A DNA stretch of 64,000 nucleotides. It comes from Valencia hispanica. Its lineage: Eukaryota > Chordata > Actinopteri > Cyprinodontiformes > Valenciidae. Each line of letters opens with the position of its first letter. Position 1 is the first letter of the stretch. Of the stretch, positions 53,411-64,000 are shown one piece after another. The DNA lies in assembly GCA_963556495.2 (NCBI GenBank), contig OY747713.1, positions 35,368,961 to 35,432,960 of the forward strand, read 5' to 3'. Position numbers and translations under genes: made by a program. Below the pieces are notes generated by a model. The model saw nothing but the letters and a program-made list of their open reading frames with translations, made no database searches and was not told the origin of the DNA.

Positions 53411-55407
53411 TTAGCCATTTTCAAGTTGTTAAGGAGCGAGAGCTAAGATGCCTGTTACCACCAAGTAAACCATCTGGCGCCAGTCCCAGGGAGCCGCTCC
53501 TCTTTTGAACACCTTTATGAGAGCTAGTTAGGATCAGCTGGCCACCGCACCTGCTCGTCACACCCTGCAGAAAGGTAGGAAAACAGCACACAACCTGCAT
53601 GCACACCCACACACTAAGCACACAACCACTGGATCCTAACAACAGTTGAAACTTGTGGCAGTTTAGATGCTTCAAAAGAGAAGTGGAATAGTTTTAATTT
53701 AGAATGACCTCCTCTCTTATTTTTATGTCAACCATCCGGATTGAATCTAGGAACAATTGGTGTATAAGTTTTATACATTCAAACCTTTAGTGTGTAAGTG
53801 CATTTGATTAATAGACTGAGTTGGATCAGGATTAATCTGAAATTAGACTATTTGATAGAATTCATGTCAGCTTCATCCTCTGCTTCATTACTCCCACTGA
53901 CATACAGACAGAAATGAGCCAATATAAACACAATGCCTGCTGCTGACTACTATGCAGCTTTATAGGGATGACAGAGTTAACACAGCGGGGAGAAGTGCCG
54001 GAGTTGTGAGGAATAGAAACAGGGATGATTCTGCCTTTTATTCACTCTGATGAAATCAATCATTTCTCCCAGATGGGCCTATGATTTATTAATAGTAGGG
54101 GGGGGGGGGTTAGATTGTGTATATAAAACTACACGTTCAACACATTTCTACAAAGCCTTTGTGACAATGACTTATAGCTAGTGGGGTAACATGACATTGA
54201 TGGGATATATTTTTTCCCCTGTCAAATTTAAATTTGTAGGTATGTCGAACACCTAAAGCATACCAGCAACAATGTTGCTGTCACAACACCCACAGAGAAA
54301 GATGACTGTGTATAGTTTATGCCCCTTTAAACACAGAATGTGGATTTTTTTTTTTTTTTCACGAGTATATTACCTCATAGACCGACCAATCTTATTTTGT
54401 TCCACTAGATACAAATCATGAACATGATCACGGGATACAAACAGGTTTTGTTGTAGCTAGGGGAAATAACCTTATTATTTTTGAAAAATAAGAGAAAGAA
54501 GGGTGATCCAGATGACTAGATCAATAAATAGCAGAATATATTCAAAGCTTAGTGTTATGATCAGGTTTGGTAAAAAGCTTAATCAATATATATAATGGTA
54601 TTACTGTCTAATTAAACTATTGCTGCATCAGAGAACCATAAACATTAACATACACATTATACACAACACTCTAATCACTATGCTGTTTATTTCATAAAAC
54701 ATTTTCATTTTAATGACCTACTGGAATATGATATCAGGCTCAACACGAATGTGTAGAAACAAGAACAAACAGCACTGGATAAGGCTTTGCAAGATACTTT
54801 TTCTGTCATAAAAAGTGGGAACTAATGTTCAGGATATCTGTTCAGCTCAGGACAGAGTTCATGCTTTTTTTTGATTCCTCTCTGTATGACCAGGAAATTA
54901 CACTAACAGGATTTACAAGCAGAGACACAGTGGAGGGCTCGAATACTCCCATTTACATTTGAGAAACTGTGTGTTCTTTGGTGGATATGTTCCACCTTCA
55001 TGTATCATTATAGCCGCGAAAAAACAAATGATAAATATCACATCAGCCATTAAAAGTTTTGCACAGTAGCCTTAGAACAATAGCAGCATTGACATTTAGA
55101 TCTATTCCTGATAAGCCTCAATTTACTTCCCCACTTCCATCTGTCACAAAGTACAAAATCTTCTGGGAAAAAAAGAAGATTGAATTTAGAGCTCAAAGAA
55201 GGCTGTTATAGCAGCTAGGGACCAAGCAGTAAAATTCATTTTCTGCCATCTTGCTACTGAACTTCATTTTGTAGAGTAATTGAATCTAGATATACCGTGT
55301 GTTGTAGTATTCACATTGGATGAAGATAGGGAGGGCCTTTCAACATGCAATTTAATATTTTGCTACAGATTCTCATTTGAATATAGGACTGGGCTTTGAA
55401 TGGTTCA
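53411..55407. other. unrecognised DNA
   Basis: Contains a run of G (about 54098-54109) and a T run (about 54346-54359). No coding motif or element end was noticed. Confidence 0.5.
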
Positions 55408-55415
55408 TTCTAAGA

Positions 55416-56172
55416 CAATGTTTCTCAAACTATGGGGCGAGCCCCACTAGTGGGGCGCAGAGGTATTGTAGGTGGGGCGTGACATCAACGGGATTTAAAT
55501 AGTTTTTCCCCCCTAGATTCTGTCGTTGTGAATGTTTCACTGCACTGTAAATTAAATCAACCAGCTCCCCCCTCTCACAAAATTAAACACACTCAAATAA
55601 ATTAGCAATTGTGATCATCATTGTAAACAGAACCGGGACCTGGAACATCGGGCTGGGAGTTTGAAGTTGGAATATATCGCAGCAGAACAAAACAAGCTGA
55701 AATAGCCGCATTATCAGAGATTCCATCTACAAAATGTACAAATATCTAAAAAGATCAGGGAACGTTTCAGAGTCAGAGAAGTCACACGGTCAACCACGGA
55801 GGAAATACAGGGATGAGTATCTTGCTCTTTATTTATTTATTTTATTTATTTATTTTTATTTTGTATTTTTGAAAGCTTTGCAAATTTGATAAAACTACAA
55901 CTTTTATTTTCTCCAACTGTGAGCTGAAGTTCTACATGTATCAACTACTGACAGCATATATTTCTTAGCCGGTTTTATACCAGTGCGCAACCCCTTTTTC
56001 CAACTAATTTATACCCTTAAAAACATTTAGACTAACTCGGCTATTTAAATAAATAAAACACTTTAAAAATCAGGCGTGGTCACTATTCTGTTGGAGCGAT
56101 AAAAGGATGGGGGGCTTGTGTATGCTCCTTTGTCCAAAGTGGGGAATGATAAAAAAAGTTTGAGAAACACTG
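55416..56172. mobile_element. hAT element with perfect 8-bp TSD
   Basis: Flanked by TTCTAAGA on both sides (55408-55415 and 56173-56180). Termini: CAATGTTTCTCAAACT on the left and CAGTGTTTCTCAAACT on the right (reverse complement), 15 of 16 identical. A short plus-strand stretch (about 55732-55785) reads KMYKYLKRSGNVSESEK, possibly the N-terminus of a lost transposase. Non-autonomous. Confidence 0.9.
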
Positions 56173-56413
56173 TTCTAAGACAGGAATATGCTTTGTTTTT
56201 TGTTTTTTTTTATCGTTGCAGCTCTGGATGTAAGCTCAGGGTAAGAACGGCTTTCTTCTTGTCACGTGCACGGCAAATAACTGTCTTGTCAACATTTTAA
56301 AAAACGACTTTCCACCTGATCTGTGATCATTGCCACCTCTACAGAGTTACTGTTGGTCTCTTTGTTGCTTCTCGATTAATGCTGTCCTTGTCTGATATTT
56401 CATCAGTTTAGAT

Positions 56414-57377
56414 CAGTGGTTCCCAAACTTTACACTTTAAACATTTATTGATTTTTATATACTTTAACACATTTTATTTATCCTACTATTGAGTTATTTC
56501 CTTTGTCTTTTTATCATATGAGGTTTAATTGATCGAGTATCTTGTGTAAGCATTTTTGTCAGTTCCGGCTGTTTTAAAGTCCTTTATAAATATAACTGGA
56601 TTGGCTTTTCCTGCTGCGCCTCCTTTTGGTTTCTAAGAAAAGTTTCACATCCCCTAAGCACACACACATTTTGCTTTTAAACTCCCTTGCCGTTTTTCAC
56701 ACCTCAACCATTTTTGAAAAATTGAACAAAGAAAAATAAACTGTAATACATTGCAGATTGTTTTAGTTAAACTTTTTTTAATGTGTAAGATTAATCAACA
56801 TTGCTATAAAAACATTTTTGCCTTAAAAATAGGTTTAAAACACACACAACTGTCTGAGAAAAACTAAAACAAACAACTAATGTAAAGGTTTGTTGTGCCA
56901 AAAATCCCCATATTAAATCCTCACAACTTTGCTGTGCTGCAGGTTTTCTCAAATTTGGGCAGTAGTGACGCTGTATGTCTGAGTTCAATTTCAATGTCCA
57001 AATTTGGTCTGTTTTTTGTGTTGATTGAGATGCCAGCAGAAAAACCTATCTCACATAGTTACCATGTGGCAAAAGCAAGACGTATGACAAGGGCTCACCT
57101 ATCTAGCAATGGGCAATTCTTCTCCACTTTAACCCCGAATGCAGACAGTATGATATGATATGCAGCAAGACATGTTTCATCAAATTTTTAACTCTTTGGC
57201 TTGAAAGGCAGTTGGTTTGGAAGCAGATTGGGCAATGCCTCATCTTCTGCTTTGCATTCATTAAGTAGCCCTTTGAAACCTATCCATTATGCTAGCATTG
57301 TTCATGTATTTTTTTTTTTTTTATTGAATCATACCACATGTCCTCCAGCAATCGATACCCCACTTTGGAAGCCATTG
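56414..57377. mobile_element. second hAT element with perfect 8-bp TSD
   Basis: Flanked by GTTTAGAT on both sides (56406-56413 and 57378-57385). Left terminus CAGTGGTTCCCAAACTTTAC; right terminus (reverse complement) CAATGGCTTCCAAAGTGGGG, like the CAGTGGTTCCCAAACT ends of vertebrate hATs. The 87-codon frame at 56895-57158 and the 67-codon minus frame are not recognised as transposase. Confidence 0.85.
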
Positions 57378-57385
57378 GTTTAGAT

Positions 57386-59784
57386 GGACAGTTATGAAGG
57401 TTTGAAGTTTCATGATACTCTTTCCATTTCTATCAGATAATAGAATAAATAGAGCTAAATAAGACATTCAAAGTCTGGTCTTCCTGAGTCTGATACTCTA
57501 CTAACGCTCTCTCATAAACCTCTCTCTTGGTCCTTCCCAAAGCATACATTAGACTTCTCTTTAGTTACTAGTAAGGTGAATTTAAAAGCTAATATTTGCA
57601 CTGAATTTAATTTAGGATATCTCAGGACAAAAAAGTTAGATGCCTAAGGACATCTCACTTTTCAGATTTTTTATTTGTCAAGTAAATAAATAAACGACTA
57701 CCCTACTTTGTGTTTATCTATCACAAAGGTGGCTAATTTAGGTCCATGAGAATCAGTGTCTTGAAAGTTTTAGTTGTGTCTCTGCTGCAACATACCTGGT
57801 TTGAATCATATAAATACATCTCCTCTCTGGTATTTGGTAGTTGCAGGAGCCTGCTAATGGTGGGGTCATTTATATTTTCTAGCTGAGAAACTATGCTGGA
57901 CTCGAGGATTGGAGTTGGCAACCCCTGGTCTTTTTCAAAAATTCCAACAAAAATACATTGCAGTTTGAAGTTTTAAAGTGAAGAAAATGTAAAAAGGTTC
58001 AAAGTATTTGACTACAGCACTACAAATATCAGCTCTGTTTACACTTGTCAATACTTAATAATTTTCGTCTTTTATATCTCCACCAAACAGCAGTGTTATT
58101 TTCTGTTTCTTCCTCTTCTCTTTCCTCTGCCAGAGACCAATCTGCTTTATGAATGACTATTTATATAAAGCCGTTTATACAGTGCAATAGTTTCACTTTG
58201 TTTTCTATTTCACTATATCCATTAACAGGCTTCCTTCTACTTCTTAATAATACTAGAGTGTATATTTTAACTCAGTAATTCCACCGATAACAGAAAGCAA
58301 AAACAGCATTAAAAACACCATTGATTTGACAGCATTTAGTATAAAAACTTTACCTTGGTATTTTTTATGCTGTCCAAGACTGTACATGGTATATGACCAA
58401 GGTAAAAGTAAAAAATAACTGCTGTTTTGACAAAACTGTAGTGTTGATGGGATTACCAAAAACATATGTCGTGGCTGACATGGATTCATGTGTTTCACTG
58501 CAGAGTACAAACACTTAACTGTCTGTTATAGGATTTTAAAGGATCTGAGCTTTTTGATGGAGTGTAGGGCAACATCAGCTGATGGACTGCAGCTTTAAAA
58601 TTCAATCTCAACATTTTATAATGCATCAAAAAGCAAAAATGAGACAGAAGCTAAAAATGTCAATGTGATTTCTGCCCTACTGTATTAAATTGTATAGTAG
58701 CTACCACTCACCATGTGAGTGCGAGACTCATTACCACATAATTATTTAATTCTCACTAAGGTAATTAATTTGCCACAGGATTTTCTGAATGAAGTCAGTC
58801 TTCCTGAAATAAATTATTTTATTATGCATTTTTTTCTAGATTAGGCTAGAACTAATTGTGCTTAATTAGGAATTTTATTCTAAGTCAGAGCTGTACCTGT
58901 GTATATTCTTTACTGATATACAGTTAAACCTCTCAATAAAATTAGGATTTCATTTAATTTTAAAGCGTGTCTTAAATATAAGTGTTTTATAGAGTCAAGA
59001 GCTGGATTTAATTTGTTTCTATTCATAATGGTGCCCTGGACTCTTTTCATTTGAAAATGAACTCAGTCCTCAGTGTTTTCACAGAAACTAAGTAGGGAAA
59101 AAAGGGGACATTATTCAAATCATATGTTTTATTAAGATTTTGTATGTAAAATGTGTTTTGTAAATTTGTGTTTTGTAAATATGTTTTACAATTCAATCAA
59201 ATGATTAGACAGTAAATTTATATTACTATTACTATCCTAACTGTGCACCTTATTAAACGTCTTGGTGTTAAAAGCTAACATATAATTCAGACACTGCTTC
59301 AGGTTGCACCTATTGTTGACATTTCTGGTCCGCATATGCACCTGTCTGATGACTAAAAGTGTTGCACAAAGGGAAGATCAAAAGCAGACACAGGTGCTGT
59401 AAGCAGTTGGGGAGAACAATAAGGAAAACATAGTTATATTCCAAACGTCCAACACACCACAGAGAGCATCATGGCAAACAAAAGAGAAAATTATAGTGCA
59501 CCACAACTCTGATGAAGTTTTTAGTTATTTTTTTTCTCCAGATGGCTCTTGAGGTTTATTTTTTTCATGAATTCCTCCTTCAAGGCCTTGTTGGATTTCT
59601 AAATTTAAATAGTTTGTTTTTGTAATGCTCTTGGCGATTTTCTCATTTGCCCTTCAAAACAGTTTCATATCTGCAATTAGTTCTCCCGTCCTTAGTCAGA
59701 AATCATAATCACCAGTATTAATATACTTCTGTGTTTTTGGATTTATTTTAGATGCTTCAATGTGGATTCTGTATAACAGAGGTG
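57386..59784. other. unrecognised DNA with a possible conserved element
   Basis: No element ends. The part 58690-58920 has several TAATTA/TTAATTA motifs in unrepetitive sequence (see findings). The 85-codon minus frame at 58253-58510 has no recognised domain. Confidence 0.5.
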
Positions 59785-59905
59785 CAACCAGGTCATTGTA
59801 TTGAAACTCACAGATAAGTCTTAAGTCTTTCCAGCGAAGTCTGAAGTCAAGTCCCAAGTAAGGGCATGAAAGTCACTAGTCTCAAGTCAAGTTCAACACA
59901 TTAAA
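59785..59905. repeat. AAGTC-rich MITE end
   Basis: AAGTC/AAGTCAAGTC motifs recur (TCTTAAGTC, GTCTGAAGTCAAGTCCCAAG, GTCTCAAGTCAAGTTC). This is the signature of the 'caagtcaagtctcaagtc' MITE ends frequent in fish. Boundaries are unclear. Confidence 0.5.
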
Positions 59906-59929
59906 TTCTGAGTCTGTCACTCCTGGCTG

Positions 59930-60325
59930 ATGTGAGATGGGTCCCCAGGATCCCTTGCCTTGTGGGTTGGCTGGAGGCCATTGTGGCAGGGCTTGGTGGG
60001 GTGGGGGTGTTTTGCCCCACCTGGGGCTGTTCTTATTTTGCTCCTGCCCTTGTGCCTATGCTGGTTTTCGGGAACTGGGGGTGTGGGGATGGTCTGATGG
60101 TCAGACACAGACTTGGCCTGGTCGACGAGGGATGGAGTGGCTCGGTCAGGGGGTTCAGAGACCATAAGTCTCACCCTGTGTCTTTTTGGCCTGGGGGCTT
60201 CTGCTCCTGTGTTTCACTAAAGACCTGCTTCTGTGCGGGGCCCATGGTTGCCTTGTATTTGTCTGTCTGGGGCTCTCGAGGCTTTCTGGAGCTGAGCCCA
60301 CCTGTTCTTTGCTTCTCCTGACTGA
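59930..60325 (+). repeat. GC-rich, GT-biased dispersed repeat
   Basis: A 400-bp island of G/T-rich sequence (TGGGGTGGGGGTGTTTTGCC, TGGCCTGGTCGACGAGG, CTGGGGGCTTCTGCTCC) in AT-rich surroundings. The abrupt composition change and resemblance to a known fish repeat with 'ggcctggtctc...ggctcggtc' text suggest a mobile segment, perhaps continuous with repeat K. The overlapping 129-, 85- and 76-codon frames are by-products of the composition. Confidence 0.5.
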
Positions 60326-60386
60326 TGAGTGTTGCAGGCCAAATAATAGGTAATTTATTCAGAGTAATAGTAATTTTGAGATTTTT

Positions 60387-60922
60387 AAACATGCAATTAG
60401 TCCTAGCATTCTTCCTGAAAATAATGGCCAAGAGAGGGAAAAAAGGACTTTCAGTGACACTGAGATTGAGGTGAAACATAAGTAGGGCAAAAAAAAAAAC
60501 AGTCGTGACCAGACTTTTTGAAAATTCTCATTCTTAACGCAAATTAATTTTAACACAGTTTGTTTTTGCCAGACTCGGAGTGGCTAATCGGGAGGACCAG
60601 GACGATTTCCAGTGGGCCGGTCTAATTGCCCTCTGTTATCAGCAGTTACTCTGCTTCATGTCTCCTCCCTCTCCAGCACACAACAGTTATATTCCTGCTG
60701 CAGACATAAAAAATGTGGCAAAGAATCTTTTAATTTGCTGTTATTCACTTCTGTGGAAATACTTAACTTCTTCAAACAAGTTAATAAGTTAGATTTGTCA
60801 TCAGCTCTGGGGTAACCAATAAAAAAGAACACTACCTGGAAGAAAGTGACAGAGGCAGTAAATGGGCCAGGCCCGGAGTGGCTAATCGGGAGGACCAGGA
60901 CGATTGCCGGTGGGCCGGTCTA
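60387..60922 (+). repeat. dispersed repeat K, copy 2, with partial re-duplication
   Basis: Aligns with 33061-33546 up to about 60855. It then restarts: GGAGTGGCTAATCGGGAGGA and CGATTGCCGGTGGGCCGGTC at 60871-60920 repeat the block at 60577-60625 with few differences. Copy 2 has an extra GACACTGAGATTGAGGTG-type segment that copy 1 lacks. Confidence 0.75.
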
Positions 60923-63630
60923 ATATATGGGCCACAAGGGCTGGTGTGCTATGGCAGCCGAGTCGTACTAGTGTTCCAAAGGTGCAACTAGGTAAAAATT
61001 AGCTACTAGTAAGAGTATTTCTGAACTAGTTTGGCAGAAGTTCAAATAGGAAAAAAAATCATTAGTTCAGTTTAGTCGCATACTGGTTGGCATTCACAAC
61101 AGTTGATATCAAGGATATGGAGTTATTACTAAAACGGCTTCCCATACTGGTCCACCTCTGCCTCCAATGACAGCTCGTGTTTTTTTTGTTTTTTTTGCAG
61201 CGCACCTTGACGTAACATGACAGGAAACTTAGTTAGTGGTGTTTAAAAGTTGAAAGAGCAGGAGTGGCACGGAGAGAAAAGAGGAAAGCTCAAATAGACG
61301 CTGCTAAATGTGCAAAAATTGGCAACTTTTTCACTAAAACAAGCTTGTGGTTTGTGACAACATATGAGAATGATGAAATGGATAAGACACGTTGAACTTT
61401 GCCTGCAAACTACCATTCAAGTTAATTATCAAGTCAATGAATTGTGGGTGTGATATTTGTTATGAGCTCACAAGTCCAGAGTGGGCAGGATTACTTATTG
61501 AGTATTTTTAGTATTAAAATAATGAAGAGCATGGTGTAGACCTGCTCCATATAGGAATGTGATTTAGTGTCAGAAGCAGAGTCAGGAGTGATGAGGGGAT
61601 TTCTCTTGTCAGTACGGAAGGAACAGGTGTGTGAACAAGCAGGCATTCGTTCCAATATAACCACTTTATATGCCCAAATGAAAGTGTGACCTGTTAAATT
61701 TCTTTTTTTAAAATAATACAATAAATACACAAAGCCCGCATATGGAAGAGAATTGATTGAAAGTAATATAAAATAAGCCAGCATGTTTTGTCATAGAAAA
61801 TATCTTAAATGGCTGAGTCAAATGTGTTTTCCATATCGAATGAATGAAACTTTATAGAATATTATTTTTATTGTGACACAGGTGCAGCAGGTGAATTTAG
61901 GGAAACTGGAGGAAGTGTGAAAAGGAGAGCAGAGTCTACTCAGGGACTGATTACAGAGGCAGCAGCTTGAAATATAGATTCTAATATTGTTAATGGATGT
62001 GTTGTAAAGAATATTGTAGATGTGAACACATGCTGAAATAAATCTACCTTGTTAAGCAATTAAACCTTACTTGCACTGAAAAGGAAAATGATTTCACCTC
62101 TCTCAACAGACTTGAAGTGAACTGATACTGTAAGCCAACCTTAGAAGGACTGATACAGCCACAAACATCAGCCAATTAAACTTCGGCATGCATACAGGGA
62201 AGTTGGCCATTTGAGAACTATTGAGAAAAGAGTTCTGTTGTCTTAGATATTTGGAATTTTCAACAACTTGCTCTCAACACATTATCTGGGCAAAAAAATG
62301 TTCTTGTCTGTGGTTAACCACAGGATTTCTGATTTTCCACTGGCACAAAGGTTTGTATAGTTAAGGATAGTTTTGAGGAAAAGCTGACTGAGACAATAAG
62401 GAAGGATGAAAACTAGAAAACACACCTTGTAAGGCATATTTGAAATGCAGAAAGTTTATTAGGGGAAAGAAGTGGGACAGCCATATGAGTTCTTCTTGAA
62501 GCATAAAGTTGCCTGGACCAAATTAACTTTATTAATTATTGGTTCTTGTGGAGTATGTAGAGGCCTCAGGTTTCCCACCTATACAACTACTTATTTACTT
62601 TTCAGAAAACCACACTCAATATCTGTTACAGAAAAGGGAATTCCAGTATTACTGATAAGATTGTAAAACATATATTCAAAAAATGTTGAAATCGCCATTT
62701 AGGCATATTGGAAACGATTGTTTTAAATTGTTATCCTGTTTCACATTAATTTGGAAATGCAATGTTTGAAAGAAAGATTATCAAATCCTCATACTGTATT
62801 AGATAAAATTTTAGAAATCTAAGTTTGCTCAGTCTGTTCTTTACACAAGTAGAGTCTATTTTTCTCTAAATGCATGCTCTCATTTGTCTCATTTAAATGT
62901 AGACAAATGTCTCTGTGTTGCCACATAAAGCCCCATTAAGTAGTACTGAAATCATAACTATCACATTTTTACCTTTCCACCCCAAGAAAAATGTTTTTAA
63001 GTCCCTTTCATATTGATTTTAATAGCCCACCTGTAAAGTTCTAACTGTACTGAACCAGTCTAATGGTATACAGCTATGTATATTTATAAGTAAAATAGTA
63101 TGTGAGCACATTAGACAATTCAAGCATAAGTATACATTACTTAAGATAAGTAGGATTATGATCATCTTCATGCATTTAATTTTACGATTATGAATCATAT
63201 TGTGCTTATGAGTCAGAGTCTCACAACCAACTTTAACTGCAAATTGATTTGGACAGACTTCTCTTAATTTATCACTTCAATGAAAAAGCACATTTTGGGT
63301 AACTTTCATAAAGAGGAAAGGAAAAGAAAATGTGGAAAATTTTTAGTATAATGCCAGTGAAACTGAAACACTGTAAGGAATAAGGAAGTGTTCTGTTTGG
63401 TGGTTTCAGGTCTACAATTGCAAAAAGAACAAAATAACTTTTTAACTTAAGAACAATGGATCCTGACAGAGAGAAGGGAAAATGTCTGAAATTAAAGGCT
63501 ATATAATATGTCCAACTGTCTACCCCTTGTTGGTTAGTCCTATATTCCTGTTACCATGTCTCATCGATGTGTCAGACTGAAGAAAGATGCAAATAATTTT
63601 GTATGACTAAAGCAGAAATGTTGAGGATTT
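60923..63630. other. unrecognised AT-rich DNA
   Basis: No element ends or coding motifs recognised. T-runs lie at 61180-61197. The 97-codon minus frame (61491-61784) has no recognised domain. Confidence 0.5.
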
Positions 63631-63639
63631 GGTGCAGAA

Positions 63640-63868
<229 letters not shown>

Positions 63869-63884
63869 TTTAATAGGTGGGAAA

Positions 63885-63965
63885 AATCAATCCCCACTAT
63901 GCAACATAAAACTGACATACTATATAACTATATAAACAAACTGAATTGAAACTGAATTGACATAC
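63885..63965 (-). repeat. LINE/SINE tail fragment
   Basis: ACTATATAAACAAACTGAAT and a repeated AAACTGAATTGA resemble the terminal unit of repeat F (19880-19905). Very short. Confidence 0.35.
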
Positions 63966-64000
63966 CACACATGTTATAACTGCTATTGAAGTCTGCCTAC

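Noticed and set aside
59932..60321. 129-codon plus frame and opposing 85-codon frame
   Set aside because: Both arise from a G/T-rich dispersed repeat; glycine/tryptophan-rich, with no domain.
60171..60479. 102-codon minus frame spanning two repeats
   Set aside because: Crosses from the GC-rich repeat into repeat K; not conserved in the 33 kb copy.

Overview
The window looks like intergenic or intronic DNA of a teleost fish. I find no convincing host protein-coding gene, tRNA, rRNA or CRISPR array. The assignment rests on the mobile-element mix: Tc1/mariner copies of several lineages, an RTE/Rex3-type LINE with GATG-type tail repeats, Rex1/L2-type LINE 3' ends, PIF/Harbinger and hAT elements, and short LINE/SINE tails of the kind scattered through fish genomes. 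The background is AT-rich, with TA, TC and GGAT microsatellites. Family names come from translated motifs and remembered family features; no database search was run.

Layout. 0.46-2.9 kb: a probable hAT carcass containing a foldback MITE. 2.9-9 kb: mostly unrecognised DNA with a dispersed repeat and a GGAT microsatellite. 9-10 kb: a hAT with a LINE fragment inside. 11.6-12.2 kb: first copy of a DNA transposon called family A here. 12.7-16.0 kb: a three-level nest (Rex3-like LINE in a Tc1-like element in an older Sleeping-Beauty-like Tc1). 16.2-17.06 kb: an L2-like LINE 3' end. 17.06-19.54 kb: a third Tc1 lineage split by a 1.28 kb retroposon-like insertion of unknown family. 19.7-26 kb: repeat tails and unrecognised DNA. 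26.2-27.4 kb: family A copy 2, split by a 592-bp element with 32-bp terminal inverted repeats (TIRs) and a TTA target duplication. 27.5-31.0 kb: a Tc1 relic split by a Harbinger element that itself carries a hAT. 31.8-33.0 kb: a Rex1/L2-type LINE reverse-transcriptase relic. 37.1-39.9 kb: a LINE tail split by a 2.7 kb insertion with an internal inverted repeat. 42.9-44.7 kb: Harbinger and Tc1 transposase pseudogenes. 45.7-46.5 kb: an L2-type LINE relic. 48-49.2 kb: a Tc1 relic. 51.16-52.25 kb: a MITE with perfect 17-bp TIRs enclosing a transposase-like exon. 55.4-57.4 kb: two hAT elements, each with a perfect 8-bp target-site duplication (TSD). 60 kb: a second copy of a repeat also present at 33 kb. 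63.7 kb: a TA-rich minisatellite.

Every coding relic is broken by stops, frameshifts, deletions or catalytic substitutions, so no autonomous element is present. The main value of the window is as a stratified record of insertions: several junctions can be read from TIRs, TSDs and one within-window empty site. The least explained items are the 17.94-19.21 kb insertion, the 37.16-39.85 kb insertion, family A and its shared leader ORF, and the 33/60 kb repeat.
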